Shown: positions 25,620 through 36,442, counted from the stretch's first letter. The stretch: 64,000 nt of DNA from Imbricaverruca yamaguchii (GCA_034440575.1 JAOTOL010001641.1:2940001-3004000), one strand, 5' to 3'. Notes: a model not told the origin generated them from the sequence alone. A program made the numbers and translations.

Positions 25620-26960
25620 TCATTGTAAACACGCCGGACGTTCGACATCTTTGAAATTATTTCGATATCTCAACATTCTGATACCGTACGGCAAGCCACG
25701 TCGTATGACACCCCCATAATGCAAATTGAAGCCATAGCCACGAAACGCGGGGACCCGGAAAATCAAACTAATCTTTGACTTTGAGGCTTGATATAACATG
25801 TCCCGAATTGAAGTGCTCCAGAGTTGTCCACGGACTATCTCTTGATACCAAGCATGGGTAGCTTTGGGAGAAAACGAAGACACGTGGGGCGACAGAAGAA
25901 ATGAGTTCGACCTTAGACGTTGAAAATTAATGTGATTTCTGAACAGTTTGATAGAGTACGACATGGTACGTTGAATGACTACTTGATGAAAATTGAAGAC
26001 ATAACAACGAGGCACGAGGACTTCGAACCGTTTAAGCTAGCCTTCGGTCTTGTGGTTTGACATTGACATGTCCCGGTTTGAAATGTTACTTGAGGTGCAC
26101 CACGGTCTATTGCTTGGTACCAGATGTGGGTAAACTATGGCGTCGAAAAAAATGCGAGGCGCCCGAAGAATTTGGTTTGACCTTTGATCTTAGAAATTAG
26201 TTATATTTGGTAGCAGTATAATGCGGCACAAGCCACGTCGAGTAGCAGACACCCTCGTGGTGCAAATTGAACCCATAGCGACGAATCGCGAGGACTTCGA
26301 AAACAAATCAAACTAGCCTTTGACCATTAGGCTTGACCTTGACATATCCAGACTTTAAAATGTTGCTCAAGGGTTTGCCATGGGCTGTCGCTTGATAGTG
26401 GATCTTTAATAGGCTTGGGTGAAAACCACAAAAACAGATTAGGCGACGGAATAAATCTGCTTGAATTTTTATCCATCAAGATTATTTCTAAATTTCAACT
26501 TTCTAATACTGCACAACAAGACAACACGAATGACAACACAAATGGCATCCATTTTCTGCAAATTGAAACCATAGCGATGAAATGCGAGGACATTGAAGAA
26601 CTCAGTCAAACCTTTGACCTTTACCTGTCCCGGTTTGAAACGTTACTCGAGTGTTCTCCACTGATTATTGTTCGATATCAGATCTGGATAGGTTTGAGAG
26701 AAAACGAAAAAAAAAGGTGATCAAAGGACCAGCTTGGCCTTTGCACTTGAAAAAATCGATTACCGAGCTTTCTGATACCGCTTAGCAAGCGACGTCGAAT
26801 TACGCTCATTTGATGGCAATGGAGGCGAATGCAACCGAATCTCGCGTTCGGTCGATATCCCTTCAATATCGCCATCTAATAACTCAAACTAAACTTTGAC
26901 CTAGAAGTTTGACCTTGATATGTACCGATTTGAAATGTTTCACGATCGTATATAAAAAAT
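25620..26960. repeat. Degenerate satellite, ~270-300-bp units, 4-5 copies
   Basis: The landmark CATAGCGACGAATCGCGAGGA recurs in variant form near 25732, 26000, 26274 and 26571. Other landmarks recur at the same spacing: TTGACCTTGACATGTCCCGG, TTGATACCAGA, GGCAAGCCACGTCG and TGCAAATTGAA. A short related piece lies at about 17305-17335. Confidence 0.8.
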
Positions 26961-26964
26961 AATT

Positions 26965-28190
26965 GCCCATACGATGCGCAGTTTCTTTTCCAATGGGGCG
27001 CAAACCGTCCCACAACTCTTCCAGGGACATACGAACTCGAATAACACGATAATGCCCCGACAATTCTGATCACCCTTCCGCAGCATGAATAATCAGAGTA
27101 ACGGCAGCTAGGGAACACTGAGCGAACAAGCGAAAAGCTTCGTGAACAAAATTTGTACCCCGCTCTTAGCATCCAGTAAGAAAGAACCTTGGATTCGTAC
27201 GTGGCGCATTCCCACGGTTGCCAAGCGCCACCGGTCCTGAACACCAGTGGGGGCCTTTTATTTCACAAGGAAGCAAGAAGCATCAATCCATTCGGTACCC
27301 AAACAGGCAAAGCAGCATCCACTGAACGCTTCCTAGCCCTGACTCATGCATCATAAGGCGCTGAGCAGACATGAGTGGGTCAGCATTGGCCTTGTGCTTC
27401 AACAGTCGCTACTCACAGCAGGGCGACTGTGCAACAGTCCAGCATTCTTCCACCGTACGAATACTCCCAGTTCACAAAGCTATCCGACGGTCATTCGGAA
27501 CTTGACTTTGCTAATCGATAGACGATTGACTCATGCAGCTCATCTGGTCTACCAATTACTTACACATATACACATCACAGGCTAATCCCACCCACTACTG
27601 TTGTACAAGACGCGAAAACGTTCCTCCATGCGCACATGGTGCATGGGTTTAGTGTGTCCCTTCAATACCATAGAAGATTCCAGCTTTTTCTTGTCCAGCC
27701 AATTGTCATGCTTCTTTAGCGCCTCGCCGATACCGCCGGATTGTGCCTGGGGGCCAAATATGACAATTAGGTGATGGAACTCAAAAGAAGACAAATGTGT
27801 GCCACTAAATGTAGGAATCCCGCACCAGCTGCGCACCAACCTCTGCAAAACAAGCTGGCCATACAATCCTCTGATGCCTCGTGCCACACTGTTACAGCCA
27901 TTGCAATCAGCAGTGCAAGTTTGCACTGTCTGAAAGTCTTTCGTTTGGTAATACAGCACTTGAGGAGCATCGCCATTTAGACATAGGGTGGGCTAACATC
28001 GAGATCATACCGATTCGCGGAAAAAGGGAGCCAACGATGAAGGTATGGGCGTGCTCAAATGCGTAGTCCTTAACTACCGATACGCTACATATCAAATGTT
28101 CTGATATTTTCATTTTTATCACACGATTGATTTTAAATGATACTTCATTAGTTAATGACGACGAAACGAGATTAAAAGATTTTGCAATTG
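26965..28190. other. Gene-free sequence flanking the LTR element
   Basis: Short overlapping frames occur on both strands, with none recognisable. This interval includes the left flank of the LTR at 28191. Confidence 0.45.
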
Positions 28191-28470
28191 TGTAGAAAAG
28201 GTCCTCCTTGTAGGCACGTGATGTAGTCTAGTAGAACCACGCGTCGCGACAACTCCGAAAGTTCTGCTACGCTGCACTGGATGTATTATGCAGTTGAAAG
28301 CAATTAAACAGTAATAAACGACAATTCCTACACTTCAAAAGGATGTTGAAATAATGGTTCGACGACAACACCGACAGTAAATGTTATAAGTTCTAAACTT
28401 AGGGACCGAAAGACAGATATTCAATTGTTAGACGCGTCCGACCGAAACAGGCACGGCTTGAGAGTCAACA
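28191..28470 (-). repeat. Left (3') LTR of the gypsy-type element
   Basis: About 280 bases match 35969-36250 in the same orientation at roughly 85-90%, beginning TGTAGA-AAGGTC-TCC in both. Shared words include GTCGCGACAACTCCGAAAGTT, CTGCACTGGATGTATT and AATAAACGACAATTCC. The true right boundary is uncertain: no polypurine tract is obvious next to 28470, so the LTR may be longer, with its partner truncated. Confidence 0.8.
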
Positions 28471-29017
28471 TAGCTAGAGGTACAATGATCGAATTCAATT
28501 TACAGATTAATTCTGAGCTCCACTAATACAAATCACGGCCTTTTACAATTGCACACGAATAAACAAGCATTCATGATACGGCAACAAATTAATAATGGGT
28601 TCCTTTGATAAATCCTTTGATTCCTACGTGGGTTAGTCTAGGGGTCTTTAAGCGGTACCCACGGCCCTGATCCATGTTAGTACACATTATTCTAATTACA
28701 ATTTCACTATAAGTTCCAAATCACTTTTCGCGCGAGCACTATTACTACCAATGTTCGGTCCGGTTCGGGACGTTGGAACGTGGGTAGCCGCCCCTCGCGT
28801 CCAACGCTCGGTAGTGTCGCACTCGCTTCGCTCACTCGCGGTTGGGTTACTGGTCGGGGTCACTACCCGGCCAACTGCGACGTCGCAGGTGAGACGTCAG
28901 CTCATCCGCAGTGGCTTCCGGTTCGCCACCCGCTATCTCGGCTGAGTCATCGCTCTGGCCGCCAGTCGCACATGCAGTGGAGGTGCTTGTGTTGTCAGCG
29001 GCGGCGCTCATTAGCGC

Positions 29018-29449
29018 CTATCCAGTCGTCGGGTCCTCAGCGGCGCCAAGCGTGGCGGCAACCCGAGGGTTCGATTCACAGAGGCCGTCTGCCCCGTGGT
29101 TGGTGACGCGGCCGTAAGCGTCACACCAGTCGCCATAGTGACTGTATGCATGGGGCTTCTGACTGCACGGTCCCGGCCGTCCCTTCGGCCCGTACCTTTC
29201 CATCGGTAGAGTCGCACCTGGGGCCACCAGTCGAAACAGAAGATCCTCTGGGAGGTAGGCAACCTCCTCCCAGGTCGCCTCTGATGGAGGGAATCCGTCC
29301 CATTTCACCAGGTACTCCATGTCAGCGCTGCCTCGTCTGACAGCGAGCACGCGGGAGGTATTGAAGTCCATGTCGTCAGCGGCGGTGTCGGCGTGAGGTG
29401 GCGTCCTCCGGTCGGTGTCCTGTGGCAACTGGCGTGACCAACTCGTCAC
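29018..29449 (-). CDS. Chromodomain ORF downstream of env in the gypsy-type element
   Basis: The minus-strand frame contains a chromodomain of about 45 residues: an Arg-Val-Leu...Arg-Arg-Gly start, then Tyr-Leu-Val-Lys-Trp-Asp-Gly-Phe-Pro-Pro, then Ala-Thr-Trp-Glu-Glu and an acidic/Leu end. This matches the 'YLVKW.G......TWE' signature that binds methylated histone tails in HP1 and chromovirus integrases. The frame opens with GTG overlapping the stop of the envelope-like ORF (GTGA at 29449-29446). The first ATG just before the domain would give a shorter protein. In chromoviruses this domain normally ends the integrase, so its place after env is unusual. It has no stop within the domain. How it is expressed (overlap, splicing or frameshift) is not visible. 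Confidence 0.8.
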   Translation of the reverse strand: MTSWSRQLPQDTDRRTPPHADTAADDMDFNTSRVLAVRRGSADMEYLVKWDGFPPSEATWEEVAYLPEDLLFRLVAPGATLPMERYGPKGRPGPCSQKPHAYSHYGDWCDAYGRVTNHGADGLCESNPRVAATLGAAEDPTTG

Positions 29450-30561
29450 GCCAGATTGGGAGGTCCTGTTGACGCTGGCTCATGGCCAGCGCGGATGACG
29501 ATGTCTTCACCGAGCGGGATGGGTTGGAGGGTTGAAGGTTGTCTTGTAGGACAGGTGGGAACAGAACTCTGTTTTCGTTTGACAAGACAATACATGATAA
29601 CACTTGTTGCGGCTACCAGCATCAGCACTACGGGAATAACCAAGACCGAATGTCCGAACACTGCATGGTAGCGGAGTCCACGTGTTATCTGCAGTTGATA
29701 ACTGAGGGGAGAGACCGGAATGTCGAGGTCGGGTAACATCAACAGGGCTGCCGTCTCGGGGCCGCTGTCAAGGCTAGGTAACCGGGTTCGAATGGCCTGC
29801 TTCATCAGCTCGACCAACTGGACCAGCTGTGAACGCAAGGAGTTCACTTGATTGACATCCATAAGGGACGTCTTTGAGCTGGCCGTGGGGATTCGAAATA
29901 CTTTGAAAGGATCGAGCAGCCATTGTTCAAGCGCACCAAATGTGCGGGGGTGGTCGTGGTGAATTCTGAAGTGTCACTGGCACAAACTATTTGAATGTTC
30001 ACTGTTGATTCTGAAGTGATCAGCCAAAGATTTCGTTCTACTTCCAAAGCTGTCGGTGCACTTTTGAAAGACACGAGTGACTTGCACTGCGTTTTGATTT
30101 CGTCGGTTTGGTGTAAGTACAATGGGTTCACACAGGACGCGGATGTCGCTGTGAATTTTTCTGCGCTGTGAAAATGGCAAAATGGTAGCTGTTGTCGCAA
30201 ACACATGTGGATATATTCAGGTAATTTCGGCAAGGCAGGTGGTTCGCATTGAAAATTTTAAACACGTTGAAGCGGCCCGGAATGGTTACAATTGGGATTG
30301 GCAGCGTCATGTAGGGACTGGAGTGCACGACAGTCTGTGAGGTATGAATGATCCGGTACTCCTCCAGTGTGTCGGCCCGGTAAGGTAGAGCTTTTCCGCG
30401 GGGTAAGGCGTTTGTGGCACTCGAAAGAATGCTAAGTAGTTGAGCTGGTTTTACCAAGAATCGAGGCAGGACGACATGAGCCAAAAGACTATGTTGCATC
30501 TGCAATTCCGAAAGTTGAGTGCCAGTCTGTTGCACGAAGGCTCGAGCGTTTTCAATTACCT

Positions 30562-30590
30562 TTGTTGGTTAGTTATTTGGGCTTAGGGGC
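30562..30590 (-). mobile_element. Partial copy of the micro hairpin element
   Basis: GGTTAGTTATTTGGGCTTAGGGGCGC matches the tail and first arm of the element at 61386; the second arm is missing. The word CTTTGT lies on each side (about 30555 and 30588), too short to be sure of a duplication. Confidence 0.6.
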
Positions 30591-30764
30591 GCTTTGTGAT
30601 TTGGTTTTGCAATGAAATGTAAGTTTCAAAGTTTTGCAGTGCAGTATGTTCCAAATTTGTGACTTGGTATGTCAGATTGCTCATCAAACGGGTGATCCGA
30701 TTGATCGCCTCGGGGTTTGTTTGTATTTCCGCGTTGGTATGGTTCATGAGGGATACATATTCTC

Positions 30765-30817
30765 GGTTGGTTATTTGGTTTTAGGAGCGCATGGACTGCG
30801 TTGGCCATGTAGCGCCC
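30765..30817 (-). mobile_element. Micro hairpin element, copy with 14-bp duplication
   Basis: A 53-base insertion into the envelope-like gene reads GGTTATTTGGTTTTAGGAGC...TGTAGCGCCC on the plus strand. GGATACATATTCTC (30751-30764) and GGATACATTTTCTC (30818-30831) flank it, a 14-base duplication with one mismatch. It interrupts the envelope frame and so postdates the retroelement. Confidence 0.85.
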
Positions 30818-31017
30818 GGATACATTTTCTCCAAGGTCGCGAACTATTTTGTCCTTTTCATTTTCCAAGGCATCAAGTCGGCTGAGGACGGCTTCAAGAT
30901 CTGCGTCGGTAGCGGTACCGAACAAAAAAGATGAGGCATTTCCAACGAAGGGCAGGACGGATCGCTTCGGTCTACGATTGTTCAGAATAATTGAATTGGC
31001 TGTCAGGATGGTAGCAT

Positions 31018-31182
31018 TTGGTGGTGGCTGTTGGTTTTACGACACGTCGACCGTTCCGACGTGTAGCGTCGTCAATCTCTCACGCCGATTGGTCGCGGGC
31101 GAAGAGTAGCGACAGGTGAGACTCGAACCCACAACCTTTCGATTGTGAGACGAGCAACTTACCCCTAGACTACTCGTCCCCA
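31018..31182 (-). mobile_element. tRNA-derived SINE, family C (tRNA-Val-like head), 11-bp duplication
   Basis: On the minus strand the head is GACGAGTAGTCTAGGGGTAA, then a CTCACAA loop that would place CAC as anticodon, then GTGGGTTCGAGTCTCAC (intact T-arm). The anticodon stem has two mismatches, so it is a tRNA-like SINE head and not a working tRNA gene. The 165-base insertion is flanked by perfect GATGGTAGCAT copies (31007-31017 and 31183-31193). It interrupts the envelope-like gene. Confidence 0.9.
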
Positions 31183-31439
31183 GATGGTAGCATCTACATT
31201 TATCCTGTGTTTTCAAGTTGTCGGTCAGCTGGGATTTCACGTCGTCGGAATACGGAAAATGCGGGTGGTCAGTGAGATACAGACTTATACGTTTTTCGAA
31301 CACGCGTAGCGTGTGGTTCATGTCACTCAGCGTTGTAGGCGTGACGTCGACACGGTCGACATCAGCTTCGTAATCAGTGGAAGTAGCAGTCATCGTTAAT
31401 TTTAAGTTTTCACGGAGGACGATCATCATCAGATGATTC

Positions 31440-31990
31440 CACCAAAGGTCGCTTTTTTCAGTACTGGCCTCAGCCTCACCGGCCTCACTGGGCTTTCAGT
31501 CGAATCCTGCAAGCGTTTTACTAATTCTGAAAGCGGAATTTCATCTTCCGACTCACTAATTGGCTGTTTCGAACGTTTTCCTTATTGCGACTGATAATTT
31601 TCAGGGTCTGAATCCTTGGGCGTGGGAAGTGGTCGTTTTAGGCGTTCTACTAATTCTGGTGGGGATAGATTGTCTTCGGAATCGCTCGAAGAGGGGAGTG
31701 GTCTTTTGTTTTATTCAACTAATTCCGAAAGTGGGGCATCGCCGTCAGACTCACTAGACGACGGCAATGACCTTTTGTTTCTCTGAAATGATTCGGACAG
31801 AGGAATGTCTGTCTCGATATCACTTGATACCGGTGATGGCTCCGCTGCATCCGCTGGTCAGGTAAGAGGTACTCTTTCCGGCAGGTCAGACTCGACCGGA
31901 GGTGGTTGCACTGAACCCGGCATGGGCTCTGTGAACTCAGCGGTTTCATCATCCTTTGTTCTCGGCGGGCTACATACGTCCATAGGCTAA
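31440..31990 (-). pseudogene. Acidic Ser/Pro-rich tail with ~25-residue repeats, between integrase and env
   Basis: The minus strand encodes four to five imperfect repeats, each ending in a Pro-Leu-Ser-Glu-Leu-Val-Glu type block followed by Lys-Arg-Pro-Leu-Pro-Ser-Ser-Ser and Asp-Ser-Glu. Before the repeats is a Pro/Glu-rich stretch. Stops occur between units in this copy. By position it would be the C-terminal extension of Pol or a small separate ORF. I know of no function for it. Confidence 0.6.
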
Positions 31991-32331
31991 TCCTCACAGG
32001 GACTGTAATCAGGGCCGGCCTCGGCCCGTTTGGTTGACCTAGAAGGCTGTACTCGTTCGGGGGTTGGCTTTACTTTACGCCCGACACAAGGCACGCAAGT
32101 TTTAAGATAAGCCGCAATTTCCCTCCACATTCCGTTCCAATAACATCTAAATTTAAGCTTTTCGTAAGTTTTCGCGAGTTCCATATGCCCTGCAAAGAAA
32201 CGTTCGCGCATGTCCTTCAGTACTTCCTGGCTCAGACATTTAGGCACGCATAGTTGTAAGCCTGGAAATGGTCCACAGCGAGGTCCGTTGCTAACTTTGT
32301 AGATGAGTTTGTCCAACTCCATATAATGCAA
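31987..32331 (-). pseudogene. Integrase N-terminal zinc domain, catalytic core missing
   Basis: The frame holds the His-His-Cys-Cys zinc-binding region of retroviral/gypsy integrase (a GHMELAKTYEKLKFRCYW-type block, then CVPC). Instead of the D,D-35-E catalytic core, the frame runs at once into a short Pro/Arg-rich tail and a stop. About 200 residues expected for the core are absent, so this copy cannot integrate by itself. Confidence 0.8.
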
Positions 32332-32399
32332 AACGATGTCTCGATAATCTGCGTGGTTTTTTGTTATTCATGAATTTTCGAATATTTGCTATGTCCTCA

Positions 32400-33868
32400 T
32401 TAGCCATCTGAAGTTCCTCTATGTTTTTCCAATTTTACTAATATGCCCTGGAATTTTACTTCTCTGCTAAGCCCTTCCTCTGGTTTTCTGAACTCGGTTT
32501 GGCGGAGATCGCCCATGGGAACACGGTCTGAATCGACAACATTTACGGCTTGATCGGATTCCCGCATTCTGCTGAGATGGTCTGCAAGGACATTTTTGGT
32601 TCCTTTGGTATATACTACCTCATAGTTGTGCTCTGAAAGCATGATAGCCCATCGTTGCAATATGGGATTTTTCATTTCTAACAGGTTCAAGGTCAGCGGA
32701 CGGTGATCAGTCAAAATGGTGAATTTCGATCTTAACAAATATTGGCGTAATTTCGAAATTGCCCAGACTACAGCATAATCCTCGAGTTGTATCACTACCC
32801 ATTTACGATGTGTTTTGTTAAATTGTTTCAACAAGTATTGTACCACTCTTTCGGCATCTCCGTGTTCCTGAACTAAGACCGCACCAATGGCTTCTTGGGA
32901 GGCGTCCGTGTACAACTTGTAGTCTTTCGTGATGTCAGGATATGCCAGTACTGGTGCTGAAGCTAACTTGTGTTCAGCGTTTCGAAAGTATGTTCACACT
33001 CGTCGGCCCAATCAAATTTCGCATGTTTCTTCGTGAGATTTATAAGTAGCGCAGAGATTTGACTGAAGTTAGGAATGAAGCGTCGGTAGTATAAACACAT
33101 ACCGATAAATGAGCGGACTCCCGTTAATCGGACTTCTTCGAGATGAGCCAAATGTTCGTCAAACGTTGTCGAGTATACTATTATATCATCGATGTAGGCA
33201 GTTGCAAACTGATTTTGAATTCCAGACAGCTCTTTATTGATTAATTCCATGAACCTGGATGGGGGGTTACAAATTCCAAACGGCATTTTGCGAAAATTCC
33301 ACAGGCCTAGAAAACACGTGAATGCTGTTTTTGGGATGCTCTCCTCTGACATCGGAATTTGCCAATAACCAGCTTTCAAATCCAAAGGCGAAAATACCTT
33401 CGCACCTATCAGAGGCAAGGATGTCCTCAATGAGGGGGAGTGGGTAGCTGTTTTTCTTGGTCACCTTGTTCAATTTTCTGAAGTCTATTGCGAAACGGTT
33501 GCTTCCATCTTCCTTGCGAACAATCACTATAGGGCCGCCCATGGGCTGTCTGATTCTTCAATGATTCCAGCTTCTAGTATTACTTTAATTTGTTCTCTAA
33601 CATATTTTCGCTGGGAGAATGGCGTTTTGTAAGGGGCTTGCCGGATCGGTGGGTTATTTCCAGTGTCAATGTCCATTTTGATGACATCAGTCGTTCCCAG
33701 GTCTGCGTCAGTCGCGGCAAATAAGTCGGTGTTAGAATGTAACAGCTGGTGCAGTCTGTTTTTCTCAGTGCCAGTCAGATGAGTCAGTTTGGCTTGCTCG
33801 AGTGGGTCAGAGGGTGCGGTTGGGGGTGTCAGGTCAGTGACCTGGGACAGGTCAACAGGGTTTTTCAA
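32400..33868 (-). pseudogene. Gypsy-type reverse transcriptase and RNase H
   Basis: From right to left: the RT palm start with a Lys-Glu-Asp-Gly-Ser-Asn-Arg-Phe block (about 33515), a Pro-Leu-Asp-Leu-Lys-Ala-Gly-Tyr-Trp-Gln region (about 33385), the catalytic Tyr-Ile-Asp-Asp (33186-33197) and an RNase H domain (32915-32400) with Tyr-Thr-Asp-Ala-Ser, Thr-Asp-His-Arg-Pro-Leu and Ala-Asp-His-Leu-Ser-Arg blocks. These are standard for Ty3/gypsy Pol. Frame changes near 33430-33500, a short loss after about 33140 and a break between RT and RNase H near 32940 show decay. Confidence 0.9.
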
Positions 33869-33869
33869 C

Positions 33870-34265
33870 TCCGAGTCGGCTATAGTATAGTCGGCTATGT
33901 TGATCGGGTTTTACTACTACTTCTACTATTTATAAGCCAGGTGCCTCAGAGATCAACGGCATATTATCCAATGAGCGTACATGACAATTCTGATCGACTA
34001 ATTGGGCTCGGTTAATGTAAGCTAGACATTCCACAACAGTGTTGTCAGGGATATGGATTCTTCATTTGACTCGAACGAGTGAGCTCGCCTGCTCACTGGT
34101 CAGCCTTTGTGGTCTCAGTGGGATCATGTTCCCTTCGATGCAGAGCCTTTTTTTCTCAAAATCTAATTTTGCTCCAAACTTTATAAAAAATAATTTCCTA
34201 ACATGCATTCCTGTTTCAGGTCCTCCACAATTTGAAATTCGAACGGCTTTCGCAATTTGCTCATC
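33870..34265 (-). other. Protease-to-RT linker region of the gypsy-type element
   Basis: Readable Pol-like sequence continues on the minus strand between the protease block and the RT, with in-frame stops near 33890 and 34070. No separate domain is recognised. Confidence 0.55.
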
Positions 34266-34487
34266 TCAACCATGAAGGTTCCTGACCCCAATGTTTTTCA
34301 GGGAATGTTCACTGGCGGATATTAGAGGGACAGTCTCGTCGGTCCTCTTAAAAAAAAGATTCACAATGTTTTTCTCCGCGACTTTGCCTAAGAACATTTT
34401 CGAAATCAATGATATACCGGTCCCAGTGTCCACGAGCGTATAAGCTTTTTCCTTGCCTTTTCGTACCCAAGCCATGGGTGTATTCAC
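34266..34487 (-). pseudogene. Retroelement aspartic protease region
   Basis: The frame has a Leu-Val-Asp-Thr-Gly-Thr-Gly-Ile-Ser block, the active-site D-T/S-G motif of retropepsins, followed by a Leu-Ile-Ser continuation. It lies between gag and RT as expected. Confidence 0.8.
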
Positions 34488-34635
34488 CTTGATGCGAACT
34501 TGTTGGACACGGGCCAGTTTTTGTCCACGTTTTTCTGGATCCCTCTTTTTCCTGATATTTTTCTCGTCTTTCTCTTTGTTTCCTCTTTCTGAATTTTCTC
34601 AGCCCTATCGCGGTGGTCAATCACGATAAAGCTAG

Positions 34636-35592
34636 TTAGTTTTCCCACTGGCCAATAGGTTGAGAGCGGCACTGTCGTCCGAGGTGACCAGTCTTTTCGC
34701 ACCTTACACAAATAGGTCTGCCGTCTGAGGTCCAAAGGTAAGCTGGGTTTGGTGGTGCTCTCCACATTCTAGGTCCCATGGGGGTCGTGGGTGAGGTGGT
34801 CCATAGTGGGGTCCAGAGGGGTAGGTTCGCGGCGGTCGGGGGAAACGTTGATGTGATGAGTTAAATACTCGGGGCTCAGGTTAAGGATGGTTCTCATTTG
34901 ATTGTTTCACTGTTTCTGGCTTTTTCGCTGGTTTTTCCACCGATTGATCGATCGCCAACACAAGTTTCTCTATTTTTATATTCTGTCGTCTCCTTTTTTT
35001 CACATGACTCGCATCAATTTCCATTGGTTCGTATTTCTGCACCCCTCTACATAACTCAATGACCCTGTTTACCTTCTGCTCCCTCACTGCAAATTTGATG
35101 GCTTCTTCGAGAGTTCGGAACTGCCGCCTGCATCATTTATTTTCTAACAAGCTACTATGGACGCCTCTATTAAAAACGTCTAGCAATATGCCCTGGGTGG
35201 TTGCGAGCAGTCTCTCCCCAACATTTTGCACAAGTTCACCATGATGTTGCTTGTTCTTTCTCAGACTCTCTTGGGATAATTTTTGGTCCGAGAGGTCAGA
35301 GTATCTCTCTCGCATCGCCTGTTTAATTTGTGACCACGTCACATTTGGTTGTTGACTGAGTACGCGTTGCATGAATTCGGCTGGAGGTCCAGTAAGCGTT
35401 CTGATGCAAATAATTTGCATATTTTCTTCGTCAGTGCTAAAAGTTATGCAGTCCAATTGGCGAATACAATCGCACAGTTTATCATGACTGTCCCCAGAAA
35501 AAGGTTTGACATATTGTGTTTTCCTGCGCTCTCATTTCCAACCGAATTTTGTTGAAGCTGACCGCCAGTCTATCAAAGGTAATTTCAGTCAT
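34636..35592 (-). pseudogene. Gag with CCHC zinc knuckle, frameshifted
   Basis: The likely start is the ATG at 35592-35590. The capsid-like middle (35456-35133) has the typical Arg-Tyr-Ser-Asp...Gly-Glu...Gly-Glu-Arg-Leu pattern of gypsy Gag. A Lys/Arg-rich segment follows (35087-34881). Near the C-terminus (34710-34669) is a CVRC-x4-H-x4-C zinc knuckle that binds RNA. The ORF ends with TAA at 34638-34636. At least two frameshifts break it, one near 35490. Confidence 0.8.
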
Positions 35593-35949
35593 GTTTCATT
35601 ACGTTACGTTTTCTTTCTATTTTTCCAAAAATATTTAGTCACAAAATTGTGAGATTTTTTGCTCACCTTGTGTAGAAATAAATGTTTCCAGTATGGTTCA
35701 AAGTTCACACGAGAAGTCACACGTATAATATTCGGTGCATAGCAGGTATACGGCACGATTATGCAGTTTTCTAAACAGTTCTATTCGTGGTCGAAAATCG
35801 GAGGCGGTATTTTTTGGAAGGATTTTGGGATATTGCTCGGCCTTACTTAATGGGTGCGGAAGACGATATTCCCTTCCCCGTCCGTGCTCAACGGCGTGTT
35901 GAAGGCCTGCGTTGGTGTTGATGTTGTCCGCTCGCCGATGTAGAAAAGT

Positions 35950-35967
35950 CCGCGGTCACGGGCACCA
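35950..35967 (-). promoter_or_regulatory. Primer binding site of the gypsy-type element
   Basis: On the minus strand the internal region begins TGGTGCCCGTGACC one base inside the LTR end. It would pair with a tRNA ending ...GTCACGGGCACCA. That 3' end resembles arginine tRNAs, which is an inference. Confidence 0.65.
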
Positions 35968-35968
35968 A

Positions 35969-36250
35969 TGTAGACAAGGTCGTCCTTGTAGGAACGTGAT
36001 GTAGCCAAGTAGAACCGCGCGTCGCGACAACTCCGAAAGTTATGTTATGCTGCACTGGATGTATTGTGCAGTTGAAAGCAATTAAACAGCAATAAACGAC
36101 AATTCCTACACTTCAAAAGGACGATGAAATAATGGTTCGATGACACCGACGACAGTAAATGTTACAAGTTCTAAATTTAGGGGCCGAAAGACAGATATTC
36201 AATCGTTAGCCGCGTCCGACCGAAACAGACCCGCGCGGCTTGAGTGTCCA
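35969..36250 (-). repeat. Right (5') LTR of the gypsy-type element
   Basis: This is the partner of 28191-28470. Its inner end (TGTAG on the plus strand, CTACA on the minus strand) abuts the primer binding site. Its outer end loses similarity at about 36250, where unrelated DNA and a family A SINE begin. There is no duplication matching the left flank, so the outer part may have been lost or rearranged. Confidence 0.8.
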
Positions 36251-36263
36251 GGGCCCTTTTCCG

Positions 36264-36442
36264 GGGCGGGGATGGCCGAGTGGTTAAGGTGTCGGGCTAT
36301 GGGTACCAAAGGTCCCGGGTTCGACTCTAGCGCCACTCAGGACATTTCCCAATCCCGCGGCCCACCGGCGAAACAGTGTGGGCGGCGCCATTAGACGTGA
36401 ATGTGCATAAAGTGTGTCGTGAACCAACCAATAACCAAACAA
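36264..36442 (+). mobile_element. tRNA-derived SINE, family A, copy 2
   Basis: The head GGGGATGGCCGAGTGGTTAAGG and the B-box-like CCCGGGTTCGACTC are followed by the same body as at 47850 and a CCAATAACCAAACAAAG tail. It sits directly against the truncated LTR end. No clear duplication is visible. Confidence 0.9.

Larger units (their letters stand above)
29446..31429 (-). pseudogene. Envelope-like glycoprotein gene, F-type, interrupted
   Basis: Minus-strand pieces, in order, show an N-terminal extracellular part (31429 leftwards), a basic furin-type cleavage site followed directly by a hydrophobic Gly-containing fusion-peptide-like stretch (about 30975-30915), an ectodomain (30535-29862) and a C-terminal transmembrane helix with a short tail (about 29655-29446). 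This layout is that of baculovirus-F-like envelopes in insect errantiviruses and related invertebrate elements. The gene is broken by a SINE (31018-31182), by a micro hairpin element (30765-30817), by another near 30565, and by frameshifts. The breaks make it a pseudogene in this copy. Confidence 0.75.

Noticed and set aside
31109..31180. Functional tRNA-Val(CAC) gene
   Set aside because: The T-arm is good, but the anticodon stem has mismatches, and exact duplications show it is the head of a SINE.
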